Assembly: GCF_023146395.1 (NCBI RefSeq)
Contig: NZ_JAGLCD010000004.1
Span: 538,475-602,474, forward strand
From: Aeromicrobium sp.
GTDB lineage: Bacteria; Actinomycetota; Actinomycetes; Propionibacteriales; Nocardioidaceae
DNA length: 64,000 bases
Direction: 5' to 3'
Both the position numbers and the translations under genes were made by a program. Numbering within the stretch: the stretch's first letter is position 1; each line of letters begins with the position of its first letter. The notes below the pieces were generated by a model. The model saw only the letters and a program-made list of their open reading frames with translations. It did not search any database and was not told where the DNA came from. Of this stretch, positions 33,618-48,584 are shown one piece after another.

Positions 33618-34571
33618 CTATGCCCGGGTGAGAAACCGGCTGAAGGCCTTCGCCAACCGCGCGGGGTCGTGCTGGTCGCTGCCGGGCGAACGGGCGACGT
33701 CGTCGACCACCAGACGGGCGCCGAGCTGGCGCGCCATCGCCTCGAGGTGACCGGCGTCGTCGACCACGCTGGCGTCGGCCAGGACGACGTCGATGCCGAG
33801 CTCGGGCGCGTGGGCCGCGAGGACGTCGAGATGATCGGTGGCGTTCAGGCCCGCGGTCTCCCGATCGCCGCGCAGGTTCAGCACGAGGGCACGGCGGGCC
33901 CGGGTGGTGACCAGGGCGTCGCGCAGACCTGGCACCAGGAGCGTGGGCATGACGCTCGTGAACCACGAGCCGGGGCCCACCACGACCCAGTCGGCATCGC
34001 GCACCGCGTCGACCGCCTCGGGGCACGCCGGCGGGTCACGCGGGTCCAGCCGCACGCTCACGACCTGGCCGTCGACGGCGGCCACCTCGGCCTGACCGCG
34101 GACGACCGTGAGTCCGTCGGGCGCCGAGACGAGGTGGACGTCGGCCTCGATGTCCAGCGGCACGGCGGCCATCGGGAGGACCCGGCCCTGCGAGCCGAGC
34201 AGCTCCCCCACGAGATCCAGCCCGGCGACGGTGTCGCCCAGGCGCTCCCAGATCGCGGCGATCAGCAGGTTGCCGAGCGCGTGACCCGCCAGCGGTCCGT
34301 GGCCGGCGAACCGGTGCTGCAGGACGCTGGCCCAGCGGCGGCCGTGCTCGTCGTCGCCGCTCAGCGCCGCCAGCGCCATCCGGAGGTCGCCGGGTGGCAG
34401 GATGCCGAACTCCTCACGCAGGCGGCCCGAGGAACCACCGTTGTCGGCCACGGTGACGATGCCCGTGAGATCGGGCGTGAGGCGGCGCAGCGCCGTGAGG
34501 CTGGCCGCGAGCCCGTGACCACCCCCGAGCGCGGCGACCCGCAGGGAGTCCGGCCTCGACGACGGGGTCAC
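33618..34571 (-). CDS. yvcK: Gluconeogenesis factor YvcK-like (UDP-GlcNAc-binding)
   Basis: GTG at 34571: [70 protein letters not shown]. Confidence 0.94.
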   Translation of the reverse strand: MTPSSRPDSLRVAALGGGHGLAASLTALRRLTPDLTGIVTVADNGGSSGRLREEFGILPPGDLRMALAALSGDDEHGRRWASVLQHRFAGHGPLAGHALGNLLIAAIWERLGDTVAGLDLVGELLGSQGRVLPMAAVPLDIEADVHLVSAPDGLTVVRGQAEVAAVDGQVVSVRLDPRDPPACPEAVDAVRDADWVVVGPGSWFTSVMPTLLVPGLRDALVTTRARRALVLNLRGDRETAGLNATDHLDVLAAHAPELGIDVVLADASVVDDAGHLEAMARQLGARLVVDDVARSPGSDQHDPARLAKAFSRFLTRA

Positions 34572-35431
34572 TCGCGCCCCAGGTCGCGGTGCACCACCAG
34601 CGTGCTGACCCCGTGGGCGCGCAGGCGCTCGGCGAACGCCTCGGACATCGCCACCGAGCGGTGCCGGCCGCCGGTGCACCCGATCGCGAGCGTCAGGAAG
34701 TGCTTGTCCTCGTGCAGGAAGCCGTCGGTCAGCAGGGAGATGAGGTTCTCGTACTGGGTGAGGAACTCCTCGGCCCGCGGCTGGCCGCGCACGAAGTCGC
34801 GCACCGGGGCGTCGAGACCGCTCATGGGGCGGAGCTCGGGGTCCCAGTACGGATTGGGCAGGAAGCGCATGTCGGCGACCATGTCGGCGTCGATCGGGAT
34901 GCCGTACTTGAAGCCGAACGACATGACCGAGGCGCGCAGGCCCCGCGAGCCCGGCTCGCCGAAGGCCGCGCGCAGACGCTGCCCGAGCTGGTGCACGTTG
35001 AGCGAGGTCGTGTCGACGACGAGGTCAGCACCGGCGCGCACGCCCCGCAGCAGCTCGCGCTCCTTCGTGAAGCCGTCCATCAGGCGACCCTCGAGGCTCA
35101 GTGGATGCGGGCGGCGAGCAGCCTCCTGGCGACGCACGAGCACCTCGTCGGCCGCCTCGAGGTAGAGCACGCGGGTCGGCACGCCGCGCTGACGAAGGCG
35201 CACGAGCGCGCCGTCGAGCGCGTCGAAGAACGACCGCGAGCGCGCGTCGACGACCACGGCGAGCAGGTCGATGTCGGGCGCCTGCTCCATCGTGTCGAGG
35301 GTCGACTCCAGCAGCACCGGCGGCAGGTTGTCGATGACGTAGTAGCCGAGCTTCTCCAGAGCTTTCGCGGCCGTGCCGCGGCCGGCGCCCGTCATGCCGG
35401 TCACGAGCACGATCTCGGTCAGCTGGGTCAT
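34568..35431 (-). CDS. rapZ: RNase adapter protein RapZ
   Basis: MTQLTEIVLVTGMTGAGRGTAAKALEKLGYYVIDNLPPVLL...SFGFKYGIPIDADMVADMRFLPNPYW...LTLAIGCTGGRHRSVAMSEAFAERL. Confidence 0.95.
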   Translation of the reverse strand: MTQLTEIVLVTGMTGAGRGTAAKALEKLGYYVIDNLPPVLLESTLDTMEQAPDIDLLAVVVDARSRSFFDALDGALVRLRQRGVPTRVLYLEAADEVLVRRQEAARRPHPLSLEGRLMDGFTKERELLRGVRAGADLVVDTTSLNVHQLGQRLRAAFGEPGSRGLRASVMSFGFKYGIPIDADMVADMRFLPNPYWDPELRPMSGLDAPVRDFVRGQPRAEEFLTQYENLISLLTDGFLHEDKHFLTLAIGCTGGRHRSVAMSEAFAERLRAHGVSTLVVHRDLGRE

Positions 35432-35446
35432 CGGCGTCCCTTCGTG

Positions 35447-37393
35447 TCAGTCCTCAATGATCTCGCCGGTCGCCGTGTTGACCGAGGTGGGCCGGGCGGA
35501 CGCGGCGAGGGCCGTCGCGATCGATTCTGCCGTAGCGCGCCCGACGCCGGGCACCTCGGCGATCTCGTCGACGGTAGCGGCCCGCAGCTTCTTGACCGAG
35601 CCGAAGTGCTTCATGACCGCGGCGCGGCGGGCGGGACCGAGTCCGTCGACCTGGTCGAGCGCCGACGCGGTCATCGAGGTGCTGCGCCGCTTGCGGTGGT
35701 GGGAGATCGCGAACCGGTGGGCCTCGTCGCGGACGCGTTGCAGCAGGTACAGACCCTCGCTGGTGCGCGGGAGGATCACGGGGTGCTCGTCGCGCGGCAG
35801 CCACACCTCCTCGAGCCGCTTGGCCAGGCCCACGAGGGCGATGTCGGTGATGCCGAGCTCGTCGAAGGCCTGCTGGGCCGCAGCGACCTGCGGCGGCCCC
35901 CCGTCGACGACCACGAGCGACGGCGCGTAGGCGAACCGGCGCTTCTCGGCCGTCGCCTCGGCGGGCTCGGGTGGGAGGTCACCGGCTTCGACCGCCTGCG
36001 GGCCGTCGAGGTGCCGCTTGAATCGGCGGGTGATGACCTCGTGCATCGCGGCGACGTCGCTCTGGCCCTCGTGACGCACGACGAAGCGCCGGTACTCGGA
36101 CTTGCGGGCCAGGCCGTCCTCGAACACGACCATCGAGGCCACGATCTCGGTGCCCTGCAGGTTGGAGATGTCGAAGCACTCGATGCGCAGCGGAGCGTCG
36201 GGCAGACCGAGGGCGGCCTGCAGCTCCTCGAGGGCGACGCTGCGGGTCGTGAGGTCGCCGGCGCGCTTCATCTTGTGCCGGGCCAGGGCCTGGAGGGCGT
36301 TCTGCTCGACGGTCTCGAGCAGGCGCCGCTTGTCGCCGCGCTGCGGGACCCGGAAGCGCACGGGTCCGCCGCGGTGCTCACCGAGCAGCTCCTCGACGAG
36401 CGCGGCATCGGCCGGGAGCACCGGCACCAGGACCTCGCGGGGCACCGCCGAGGCCGATCCGCCGGCGTACAGAGTCATGACGGCACGCTGCACGAGCTCG
36501 GGCAGCTCGGCCTCGTCGGCGCGATCGGCGACCCAGCCCCGCTGCCCCCGGATCCGGCCGCCGCGGACCGAGAAGATCTGGACCGCGACCTCGAGCGGGT
36601 CCTCGGCGAAGCCCAGCACGTCGGCGTCGGTGCCGTCGGCCAGCACGACGGTCTGCTTCTCGAGCACCTTGTCGAGGGCACCCAGGTCGTCGCGATACTT
36701 GGCGGCGAGCTCGAACTCGAGATCGTCGGACGCGCGCTGCATCTTCTGCTTGAGCTCACGGGTGATCGCCGTGGTGCTGCCGGCCATGAAGCCGATGAAG
36801 TCCTCGACGATCTCGCGGTGCTCCTCGGGCGTGACCCGCCCGACGCACGGCGCGGCACACTTGCCGATGTCGCCCAGCAGGCACGGCCGCCCGCTCGTGC
36901 GGGCACTGCGGAACGTGCCGGCCGAGCACGAGCGCATCGGGAAGACCCGCAGCAGGGTGTCGACGGTGTCGCGGATGGCCCACGCGTGCGAGTACGGGCC
37001 GAAGTAGCGCACGCCCTTGCGCTGCGAGCCACGCATGACCTGCACCCGCGGGACCTCCTCGCCGGTCGTGAAGGCGAGCCAGGGATAGGACTTGTCGTCG
37101 CGGTACTTGACGTTGAAGCGGGGGTCGAACTGCTTGATCCAGGTGTACTCGAGCTGCAGCGCCTCGACCTCGGTGCCGACGACGGTCCACTCGACCGAGG
37201 TCGCCGTGGTGACCATCCGACGCGTGCGCTCGTGCAGGCCGTCGGGATCGGCGAAGTACGACGTCAGCCGCTGGCGCAGCGACTTGGCCTTGCCGACATA
37301 GATCACGCGGCCCTCGGCGTCGCGGAACTTGTAGACCCCGGGCTCGGTGGGGATCTCCCCCGTTCTGGGTCGGTAGGTCGCCGGATCCGCCAT
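35447..37393 (-). CDS. uvrC: Excinuclease ABC subunit C
   Basis: [47 protein letters not shown]...[13 protein letters not shown]...[21 protein letters not shown]. Confidence 0.96.
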   Translation of the reverse strand: MADPATYRPRTGEIPTEPGVYKFRDAEGRVIYVGKAKSLRQRLTSYFADPDGLHERTRRMVTTATSVEWTVVGTEVEALQLEYTWIKQFDPRFNVKYRDDKSYPWLAFTTGEEVPRVQVMRGSQRKGVRYFGPYSHAWAIRDTVDTLLRVFPMRSCSAGTFRSARTSGRPCLLGDIGKCAAPCVGRVTPEEHREIVEDFIGFMAGSTTAITRELKQKMQRASDDLEFELAAKYRDDLGALDKVLEKQTVVLADGTDADVLGFAEDPLEVAVQIFSVRGGRIRGQRGWVADRADEAELPELVQRAVMTLYAGGSASAVPREVLVPVLPADAALVEELLGEHRGGPVRFRVPQRGDKRRLLETVEQNALQALARHKMKRAGDLTTRSVALEELQAALGLPDAPLRIECFDISNLQGTEIVASMVVFEDGLARKSEYRRFVVRHEGQSDVAAMHEVITRRFKRHLDGPQAVEAGDLPPEPAEATAEKRRFAYAPSLVVVDGGPPQVAAAQQAFDELGITDIALVGLAKRLEEVWLPRDEHPVILPRTSEGLYLLQRVRDEAHRFAISHHRKRRSTSMTASALDQVDGLGPARRAAVMKHFGSVKKLRAATVDEIAEVPGVGRATAESIATALAASARPTSVNTATGEIIED

Positions 37394-37405
37394 GCCCTCA
37401 GCCGA

Positions 37406-40336
<2,931 letters not shown>

Positions 40337-40425
40337 TCGATCAGCCTAACCAGGGCGTCCGACAGTTTCGCGCCGAGCGACGGTGACCTGGGGCACCGCC
40401 CGGGAGGCCACCTAGGATCGGGACC

Positions 40426-41079
40426 ATGACCTACACCGGAGAAGTCGAGGTCGGCGGTCCTGCCGACGTGCAGGACGCGGGCGACCTGGAGATCACCAAG
40501 CTGGCCGTCGGGCCCATGGCCAACAACGTCTACCTGCTGCGCTGCACGCTGACCGACGAGCGGCTCGTGATCGACGCCGCCGACGAGGCCGAGCGGGTCC
40601 TCGAGGTGCTCGACGGCGCGCCGGTCAAGCGGATCGTCACGACCCACCGGCACCCCGACCACTGGGGGGCGCTGGAGGCGCTGCGCGCCGTCACGGGTGC
40701 CGAGACGATCGCCGGTGAGCGCGACGCCGAGGGCATCGAGGTCGTGACCGACGTCCTGGTCGCGACGGGCGCCCGGGTCCGGGTCGGCTCGTGCGAGCTC
40801 GAGGTCGTCGAGCTCGTGGGGCACACCCCCGGCTCGATCGCGCTGGCGTACGACGACCCCGACGGCATCGTGCACCTGTTCACCGGCGACTCGCTGTTCC
40901 CCGGTGGCGTCGGCAAGACGTCGTCCGAGGAGGACTTCACGAGCCTGATCGACGACGTCGAGACCAAGCTCTTCGGACGCTTCCCCGACGACACCCACGT
41001 CTATCCCGGTCACGGGAACGACACGACCCTCGGCGCCGAGCGTCCGAGCCTGCCGGAGTGGCGCTCGCGCGGCTGGTAA
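40426..41079 (+). CDS. MBL-fold metallo-hydrolase
   Basis: IVTTHRHPDHWGALEALRAV (HxHxDH), HTPGSIAL, FTGDSLFPGGVGKT, VYPGHGNDTTLGAERPSL. Confidence 0.88.
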   Translation: MTYTGEVEVGGPADVQDAGDLEITKLAVGPMANNVYLLRCTLTDERLVIDAADEAERVLEVLDGAPVKRIVTTHRHPDHWGALEALRAVTGAETIAGERDAEGIEVVTDVLVATGARVRVGSCELEVVELVGHTPGSIALAYDDPDGIVHLFTGDSLFPGGVGKTSSEEDFTSLIDDVETKLFGRFPDDTHVYPGHGNDTTLGAERPSLPEWRSRGW

Positions 41080-41109
41080 GCCGCTCGCGCTCGTTCCTCG
41101 CGCTCATCT

Positions 41110-41135
41110 CCGTGGTTCGCCAGAGCGAACCACGG
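41110..41135. terminator. Hairpin between convergent genes
   Basis: Perfect 11-bp arms CCGTGGTTCGC / GCGAACCACGG with CAGA loop, inside a GCTCG-rich block. Confidence 0.55.
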
Positions 41136-41194
41136 GGCGGCTCAGCCTCGCTTCGCTCGGCCCGTGGTGGCCTTCCCGTGGTCGGGGTGGGAGG

Positions 41195-42166
41195 TCATGT
41201 GTCCGACGTGTCCCGCGCAGCGCGGTAGACGGCGTGCACGGCGACGGCGCGCTCGAGCTGCGCCGAGACCCCCGTGAAGAACTGACGCCGGTACGTGTCG
41301 TCGGTGACGGCGTAGACCGTGAAGTACAGCCCGGAGAACGCCGCGAGGAACACCGCGACCTGGAAGAGGTCGTTCGTCAGCGGCAGATGTCCGCCGAGCC
41401 GCGACGGCAGGTCGGACACGGGGTGACCGGTCCACGACTCGATCGTCTCCGGCGGGATCGTCAGCGAGCCGAACACCACGAAGAACGCGAACAGTCCCGC
41501 CGTCAGCAGCAGCACCTGCACCGCCTGGCTGAACAGCAGCACGAGCACCAGGTTGGCCCGGGCGAACCTCGGCAGCTCCCCCACGCGCACGTCGGTCGTG
41601 CCCAAGAGGTCCAGCGCCGGGGTGCCGGCGCACCGCTCGGCGAGCCGGTCACCGACCACCTCACGCTCGACGGCCGCGACCTCCTCCGGCAGACGGACCA
41701 GCAGGAAGGCCGCCGCCACCAGCGCGAAGGCCCCGGCCGAGAGCCACAGGACGGTGCGCGACATCAGGGCTGCGACCTGCCAGACCTCGGCGTTGATGAA
41801 CAGGAACGTCACCGCCAGCAGCAGCAACGGGAGCGCCCGCGACAGCAGCGGCAGCAGCAGCCCCAGCGACCCGAACGTCCGGCGCACGGCCCACCGCACC
41901 ATCGTGCCCATGCGGAGCAGACGACCTGCGTACAGCGCGAGCAACACCACGAACGTGCCAGCTCCGGCGAGGACGCCGTCCGAGGCGCCACCGATCGTGC
42001 GGGCGACCGCGATCCCGACGCCGACGCCCAGGCCCACCAGGACGACGAGCAGCGCGACGATGCGGCGGCTCGACAACCAGCCCTCGACCGTCTCGGCCTG
42101 TCCCACCACGAAGTAGGGCAGTCCGTGGTCGTCGAACCACGCCTCGACACCGCGGACGTCGGTCAC
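41195..42166 (-). CDS. Multipass membrane protein of unknown function, coupled to a P450 gene
   Basis: MTDVRGVEAWFDDHGLPYFVVGQAETVEGWLSSRRIVALLVVLVGLGVGVGIAVARTIGGASDG...; multiple hydrophobic segments; start overlaps the P450 stop by 4 bp. Confidence 0.75.
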   Translation of the reverse strand: MTDVRGVEAWFDDHGLPYFVVGQAETVEGWLSSRRIVALLVVLVGLGVGVGIAVARTIGGASDGVLAGAGTFVVLLALYAGRLLRMGTMVRWAVRRTFGSLGLLLPLLSRALPLLLLAVTFLFINAEVWQVAALMSRTVLWLSAGAFALVAAAFLLVRLPEEVAAVEREVVGDRLAERCAGTPALDLLGTTDVRVGELPRFARANLVLVLLFSQAVQVLLLTAGLFAFFVVFGSLTIPPETIESWTGHPVSDLPSRLGGHLPLTNDLFQVAVFLAAFSGLYFTVYAVTDDTYRRQFFTGVSAQLERAVAVHAVYRAARDTSDT

Positions 42167-43473
42167 GGGCGAAGTCGGACCGGGAGCTCCTCGACCCCGA
42201 ACACGAAGCTGAGCTGACGGAAGCTGAGCTCGGACTCGGGGACGTCGAGCGCGAGCTCGGGGAAGCGCTGGAGCAGCCGCGGGAAGACGATGCGCAGCTC
42301 CATGCGTGCGAGCTCCGCGCCGATGCAGCGGTGCATGCCGTGCCCGAAGGCGAGGTGGCCGCTCGCCGGCACGCGGTACGGGTCGAAGGAGTCCGGGTCC
42401 TCCCCGACGGCCGCGGGGTCGCGGTTGGCCCCCGACAGCGACGCCAGGATGACGTCCCCGGCCTTGACCTGCGTGCCGAAGAGCTCCATGTCGTGCTTCG
42501 CGAAGCGCGGGAACGCGACCTGTACGACGGCCAGGTAGCGCAGCAGCTCCTCGACGACACGGTCGACGTCCTCGCGCGATCCCTCGCGCACCAGGCGGGC
42601 GTACTCCGGATCGCGCTGCAGCACGATGGTGCCGAGCGCGATCATGCCGGCCGTGGTCTCGAAGCCGCCCGTGAAGACGCCGTCGGCGAGTCCGGCGAGG
42701 TCGACGTCGGAGATCGCGTCCCCCTCGTCGCGCAGGATCTGGCCGATCAGGCCCGGCCCGGGAGTGACACGCTGGCGGGCCACCGCGTCGAACAGGAACT
42801 CGCGCTGCGCCGAGACCGCGCCGAAGGCCGCCGCGGCACCGTTGGTGGCGTCGAAGCGGGCGCTGCCCAGTCCGGCGAACGTCTCGCGGTCCTCGTAGTC
42901 CAGGCCCAGCAGGTCGCAGATCGTCTGGAACGGGATCGGGAAGGCCACGTGCCGCGCGAGGTCGGCCACGCCGCCGTTCTCGGCCGCGGCCTTCTCCAGG
43001 TCGTCGAGGACCCGCTCGACCCGCGCCTCGATCAGGGGCTCCAGCCGCGCCAGCCGGCGCATCGTGAACTCGGGGGTGATGATCTTGCGCAGCCGGGTGT
43101 GCAGCGGCGGATCGGTGAACCCGAGACCGCCGATGTCGTCCGACGTGGCCGGGCCGTCACCGGAGAACAGGTGCCGGATGTCGTTGGAGAACTCGTCGCG
43201 CGAGGTCAGGACCTGACGCGTCTCCTCGTGGCCCGTGACGAGCCAGGCCGTGAAGTCGAACGGGAGGTCGAGCCGGCGCATGGGCTCGGTGGCCCGCCAC
43301 TGGGCGATCTGCGGCAACGGATCGGTGCTGACCCGCTGCAGCGGGATCTTGGTCTCCTCGGGCAGGAAGGAGATTGTCGAGAGATCGATCCCCTTCTTGC
43401 GGATGCGGCGGACGACGAGTCCGGTCACCCAACGACGGACCACCCCCGGCACGCGTACCTGCTGCGTCGACAC
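42163..43473 (-). CDS. Cytochrome P450
   Basis: GTG at 43473; LGFTDPPLHTRLRKIITPEFT, I-helix GLADGVFTGGFETTAGMIALG, ExxR-type region, heme loop LAFGHGMHRCIGAELARMELRIVFPRLL. Confidence 0.93.
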   Translation of the reverse strand: MSTQQVRVPGVVRRWVTGLVVRRIRKKGIDLSTISFLPEETKIPLQRVSTDPLPQIAQWRATEPMRRLDLPFDFTAWLVTGHEETRQVLTSRDEFSNDIRHLFSGDGPATSDDIGGLGFTDPPLHTRLRKIITPEFTMRRLARLEPLIEARVERVLDDLEKAAAENGGVADLARHVAFPIPFQTICDLLGLDYEDRETFAGLGSARFDATNGAAAAFGAVSAQREFLFDAVARQRVTPGPGLIGQILRDEGDAISDVDLAGLADGVFTGGFETTAGMIALGTIVLQRDPEYARLVREGSREDVDRVVEELLRYLAVVQVAFPRFAKHDMELFGTQVKAGDVILASLSGANRDPAAVGEDPDSFDPYRVPASGHLAFGHGMHRCIGAELARMELRIVFPRLLQRFPELALDVPESELSFRQLSFVFGVEELPVRLRP

Positions 43474-43598
43474 GACGTGCAACTTACACCGACTTCCGCA
43501 TCTGCTCGGTACGCCGCACCTCTTGCGCACCGTCCCGGGTGGGGCCACGGTAGGGGCACGGACGCACGGCGCGCTCCGGGGAATGGGGGTACGGGCAC

Positions 43599-45059
43599 AT
43601 GGCTCACGCAGCAGAGACGGGTCACGAACCCACGGAGCAGCCGACCGAGCTGAAGCGAGTCCTGGGGCCGAAGCTCCTGCTGCTCTTCATCGTGGGCGAC
43701 ATCCTCGGCGCCGGCGTCTACGCCGTCACGGGGCAGATGGCGGGTGTCGTGGGCGGGGTCGTGTGGCTCCCGTTCCTGCTGGCCTTCGTGGTCGCCACGA
43801 TCACGGCGCTGTCCTACCTCGAGCTCGTCACGAAGTTCCCCCAGGCCGCCGGGGCGGCGCTCTACGCCCACAAGGCCTTCGGGGTGCACTTCATCACCTT
43901 CATCGTGGCGTTCGCGGTCGTGTGCTCCGGCATCACGAGCGCTTCGACCGCCTCGGCAACTCTGTCCGGCTTCTTGAGCGACGGACTCCGGCTGAACGGC
44001 TGGATCGCCGACGACGGGTTCAGCGATGCCACCATCACGGTCGTCGCGATGCTGTTCATGGTGCTGCTGGCGGCCATCAACCTGCGCGGCGTCGGCGAGA
44101 GCGTCAAGTTCAACGTCGTCCTGACCCTCGTCGAGGTCGTGGCCCTGACGATCGTGATCGGCGTCGGGTTCTTCGTCATCGCGAGCGGCGACGGCGACCT
44201 GGGGCGCATCACCGTCTTCGAGAACCCCGAGGGCAAGAATCTCTTCCTCGCGGTCACGATCGCCACCTCGATCGCCTTCTTCGCGATGGTCGGCTTCGAG
44301 GACGCGGTCAACATGGTCGAGGAGACCAAGGAGCCGCAGAAGATCTTCCCGCGCACGATGCTGACCGGTCTGGGCATCGCCGTGATCCTCTACATGCTCG
44401 TGGCGGTCGCCGTCGTGAGCGTCCTGTCGTCAGACCAGATCGCCCAGATCAACGACGACGGCGACCGCGCGCTGCTCGCGGTGGTCTCCCAGGGCGCTCC
44501 GGACTTCCCGATGGACAAGATCTTCCCGTTCCTGGCGGTGTTCGCCGTGGCCAACACCGCGCTGATCAACATGCTGATGGCGAGCCGGTTGATCTACGGC
44601 ATGGCCAAGCAGAACGTCCTGCCGCGCCAGCTCGGCGCCGTGCTTCCCGGGCGCCGGACCCCGTGGGCGGCGATCGGCTTCACGACGCTGCTCGCCCTGG
44701 GCCTGATCCTCTACGTCCGCCAAGACTCCGACAGCGACATCGTGCTGAACCTGGCCACCGTCACGTCCTTCCTGCTGCTGTGCGTCTTCGCCGTCGTCAA
44801 CGTCTCCTGCATGGTCCTGCGCGGCCGGCGCCACGAGCACGTGCGGACCTACTTCACCTCCCCGGGGCCGATGCCGGTCGTGGGCGCGGTGCTGTGCCTG
44901 TACCTCGCCGGTCCGTGGGTCGACCGCGACGCGATCGTCTACGAGATCGCCGGCGGCCTGATGGTGATCGGCGTCGTGCTGTGGCTCCTGACCTGGGCCA
45001 TCAACAAGGCCACCGGCCAGGGCACGGCGAAGTTCGAGGACGTCAGCAAGCTCGAGTAG
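43599..45059 (+). CDS. APC-superfamily amino acid permease
   Basis: GPKLLLLFIVGDILGAGVYAVTGQMAGVVGGVVWLPFLLAFVVATITALSYLELVTKFPQAAGAALYAHKAF; about 12 TM. Confidence 0.9.
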   Translation: MAHAAETGHEPTEQPTELKRVLGPKLLLLFIVGDILGAGVYAVTGQMAGVVGGVVWLPFLLAFVVATITALSYLELVTKFPQAAGAALYAHKAFGVHFITFIVAFAVVCSGITSASTASATLSGFLSDGLRLNGWIADDGFSDATITVVAMLFMVLLAAINLRGVGESVKFNVVLTLVEVVALTIVIGVGFFVIASGDGDLGRITVFENPEGKNLFLAVTIATSIAFFAMVGFEDAVNMVEETKEPQKIFPRTMLTGLGIAVILYMLVAVAVVSVLSSDQIAQINDDGDRALLAVVSQGAPDFPMDKIFPFLAVFAVANTALINMLMASRLIYGMAKQNVLPRQLGAVLPGRRTPWAAIGFTTLLALGLILYVRQDSDSDIVLNLATVTSFLLLCVFAVVNVSCMVLRGRRHEHVRTYFTSPGPMPVVGAVLCLYLAGPWVDRDAIVYEIAGGLMVIGVVLWLLTWAINKATGQGTAKFEDVSKLE

Positions 45060-45091
45060 CAGCCGCGGCCCCACCGGGCCAGGTCGACGAC

Positions 45092-45131
45092 GAGAGGGCC
45101 CCCGACACCAGCTGGTGTCGGGGGCCCTCTC
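45092..45131. terminator. Bidirectional terminator between convergent permease and terC genes
   Basis: Perfect 18-bp arms GAGAGGGCCCCCGACACC / GGTGTCGGGGGCCCTCTC around an AGCT loop. Confidence 0.85.
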
Positions 45132-45152
45132 ATCGCATCGGACGGGTGAGCG

Positions 45153-46223
45153 TCAGCCGCGGTTCTCCTCGCGCTCGGCAGCGGCGGCCGCCTCGGCGGC
45201 CTCCTGCTCGGCCGTGCGCTCGGTGCCGTCGGGGTTGAGCCCGGCCCGCACCCGGCGACCCGAGACCACGAGGCTGACGATCGCGGTGATCGAGAGCGTG
45301 CCCACGATCACGCCGAGGCTGAGCAGCGTCGGGATCTCCGGCACCGGCACGTGCTCGCCACCGTTGATGAACGGCAGCTCGTTCTCGTGCAGCGCGTGCA
45401 GCACGAGCTTGACGCCGATGAAGGCCAGGAGGAAGGCCAGGCCCTGCGACAGGTAGATCAGGCGCTTCAGCAGGTCACCGAGCAGGAAGTACAGCTGACG
45501 CAGACCCATCAGGGCGAACACGTTGGCCGTGAAGACCAGGTACGGCTCCTTCGTGAGGCCGTAGATCGCCGGGATCGAGTCCAGCGCGAACAGCAGGTCG
45601 GTCGTGCCGAGCGCGATGATCACGAGGAACATCGGCGTGATGGCGCGCTTGCCGTTCTCCTTGACGACGAGCTTGAGGCCGTCCCACTGCTCCGACAGGG
45701 TAAAGCGCTTGCGGGCGAACTTCACGACGGCGTTGTCGGCGTCGTCGTCGTGATCGGTGTCGGTCACGAGCTTGATCGCGGTGTAGAGCAGGAACGCGCC
45801 GAACAGGTAGAAGACCCACGAGAAGTTGTTGATCGCGACGGCGCCGAGCGCGATGAAGATGCCGCGGAACACGATCGCGATGATGATGCCGACCAGCAGG
45901 GCCTCCTGCTGGTACTTCCGGGGCACCTTGAAGCTCGCCATGATGATCAGGAAGATGAACAGGTTGTCGACCGAGAGGCTGTACTCGGTGAGCCAACCGG
46001 CGAAGAACTGCAGACCGTAGTCCTCGTCCTTGCCGGGGCCGTCGTGGAAGTAGATGACCCACAGACCGAAGGCGATCGCCATCGACACGTAGATGCTGAG
46101 GTAGATCGAGCACTCCTTGATGGAGGGCTCGTGCGGCTTACGCGCGACGATGACGATGTCGAACAGGAGCACGGCGATGGTGACGCCGATCGTGATGCTC
46201 CATTCGAGCGTGGACACGTTCAA
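45153..46223 (-). CDS. TerC family integral membrane protein (probable metal/Mn exporter)
   Basis: TTG at 46223 with GGAGGA 7 nt upstream: LNVSTLEWSITIGVTIAVLLFDIVIVARKPHEPSIKECSIYLSIYVSMAIAFGLWVIYFHDG...WLTEYSLSVDNLFIFLIIMASF...LLFALDSIPAIYGLTKEPYLVFTANVFALMGLRQLYFLL. Confidence 0.93.
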   Translation of the reverse strand: MNVSTLEWSITIGVTIAVLLFDIVIVARKPHEPSIKECSIYLSIYVSMAIAFGLWVIYFHDGPGKDEDYGLQFFAGWLTEYSLSVDNLFIFLIIMASFKVPRKYQQEALLVGIIIAIVFRGIFIALGAVAINNFSWVFYLFGAFLLYTAIKLVTDTDHDDDADNAVVKFARKRFTLSEQWDGLKLVVKENGKRAITPMFLVIIALGTTDLLFALDSIPAIYGLTKEPYLVFTANVFALMGLRQLYFLLGDLLKRLIYLSQGLAFLLAFIGVKLVLHALHENELPFINGGEHVPVPEIPTLLSLGVIVGTLSITAIVSLVVSGRRVRAGLNPDGTERTAEQEAAEAAAAAEREENRG

Positions 46224-46231
46224 GGTGGATT

Positions 46232-46353
46232 CCTCCGGTGTGATCTGACCGGAGGTCTCTTCCGCCGCCTGGTCGAGGCGACCCACCTGTCCGGACCGCG
46301 AGGGCGCGGCCGTGATGACGAGCAGGTGGCGAAAGGAATACTCCCCTCCGCGG
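46232..46353 (-). ncRNA. yybP-ykoY (Mn2+) riboswitch-like leader of terC
   Basis: Minus strand: CGCGGAGGGGAGTATTCCTTTCGCC...CGTCATCACGGCC...GGCGGAAGAGACCTCCGGTCAGATCACACCGGAGGAATCCACCttg. It contains the conserved-looking GGGGAGUA, GUCAUCACGG and GGAAGAGACCUCC elements; P1 and anti-SD pairings are visible. Confidence 0.82.
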
Positions 46354-46409
46354 AGCAGTGTGACAGGCCCGGGAAGCCGCGTCGAATTCGAGGCGCTCGG
46401 CCCGGCAGG

Positions 46410-48494
<2,085 letters not shown>

Positions 48495-48584
48495 GACTGC
48501 GAGCCTACGGCCGGGCACCGACAGGAGCAGTCGGGAAGGAGTGGGCCTGACCGCACGGCGCCCGCCCTCGTTAGGGTGACCCGC

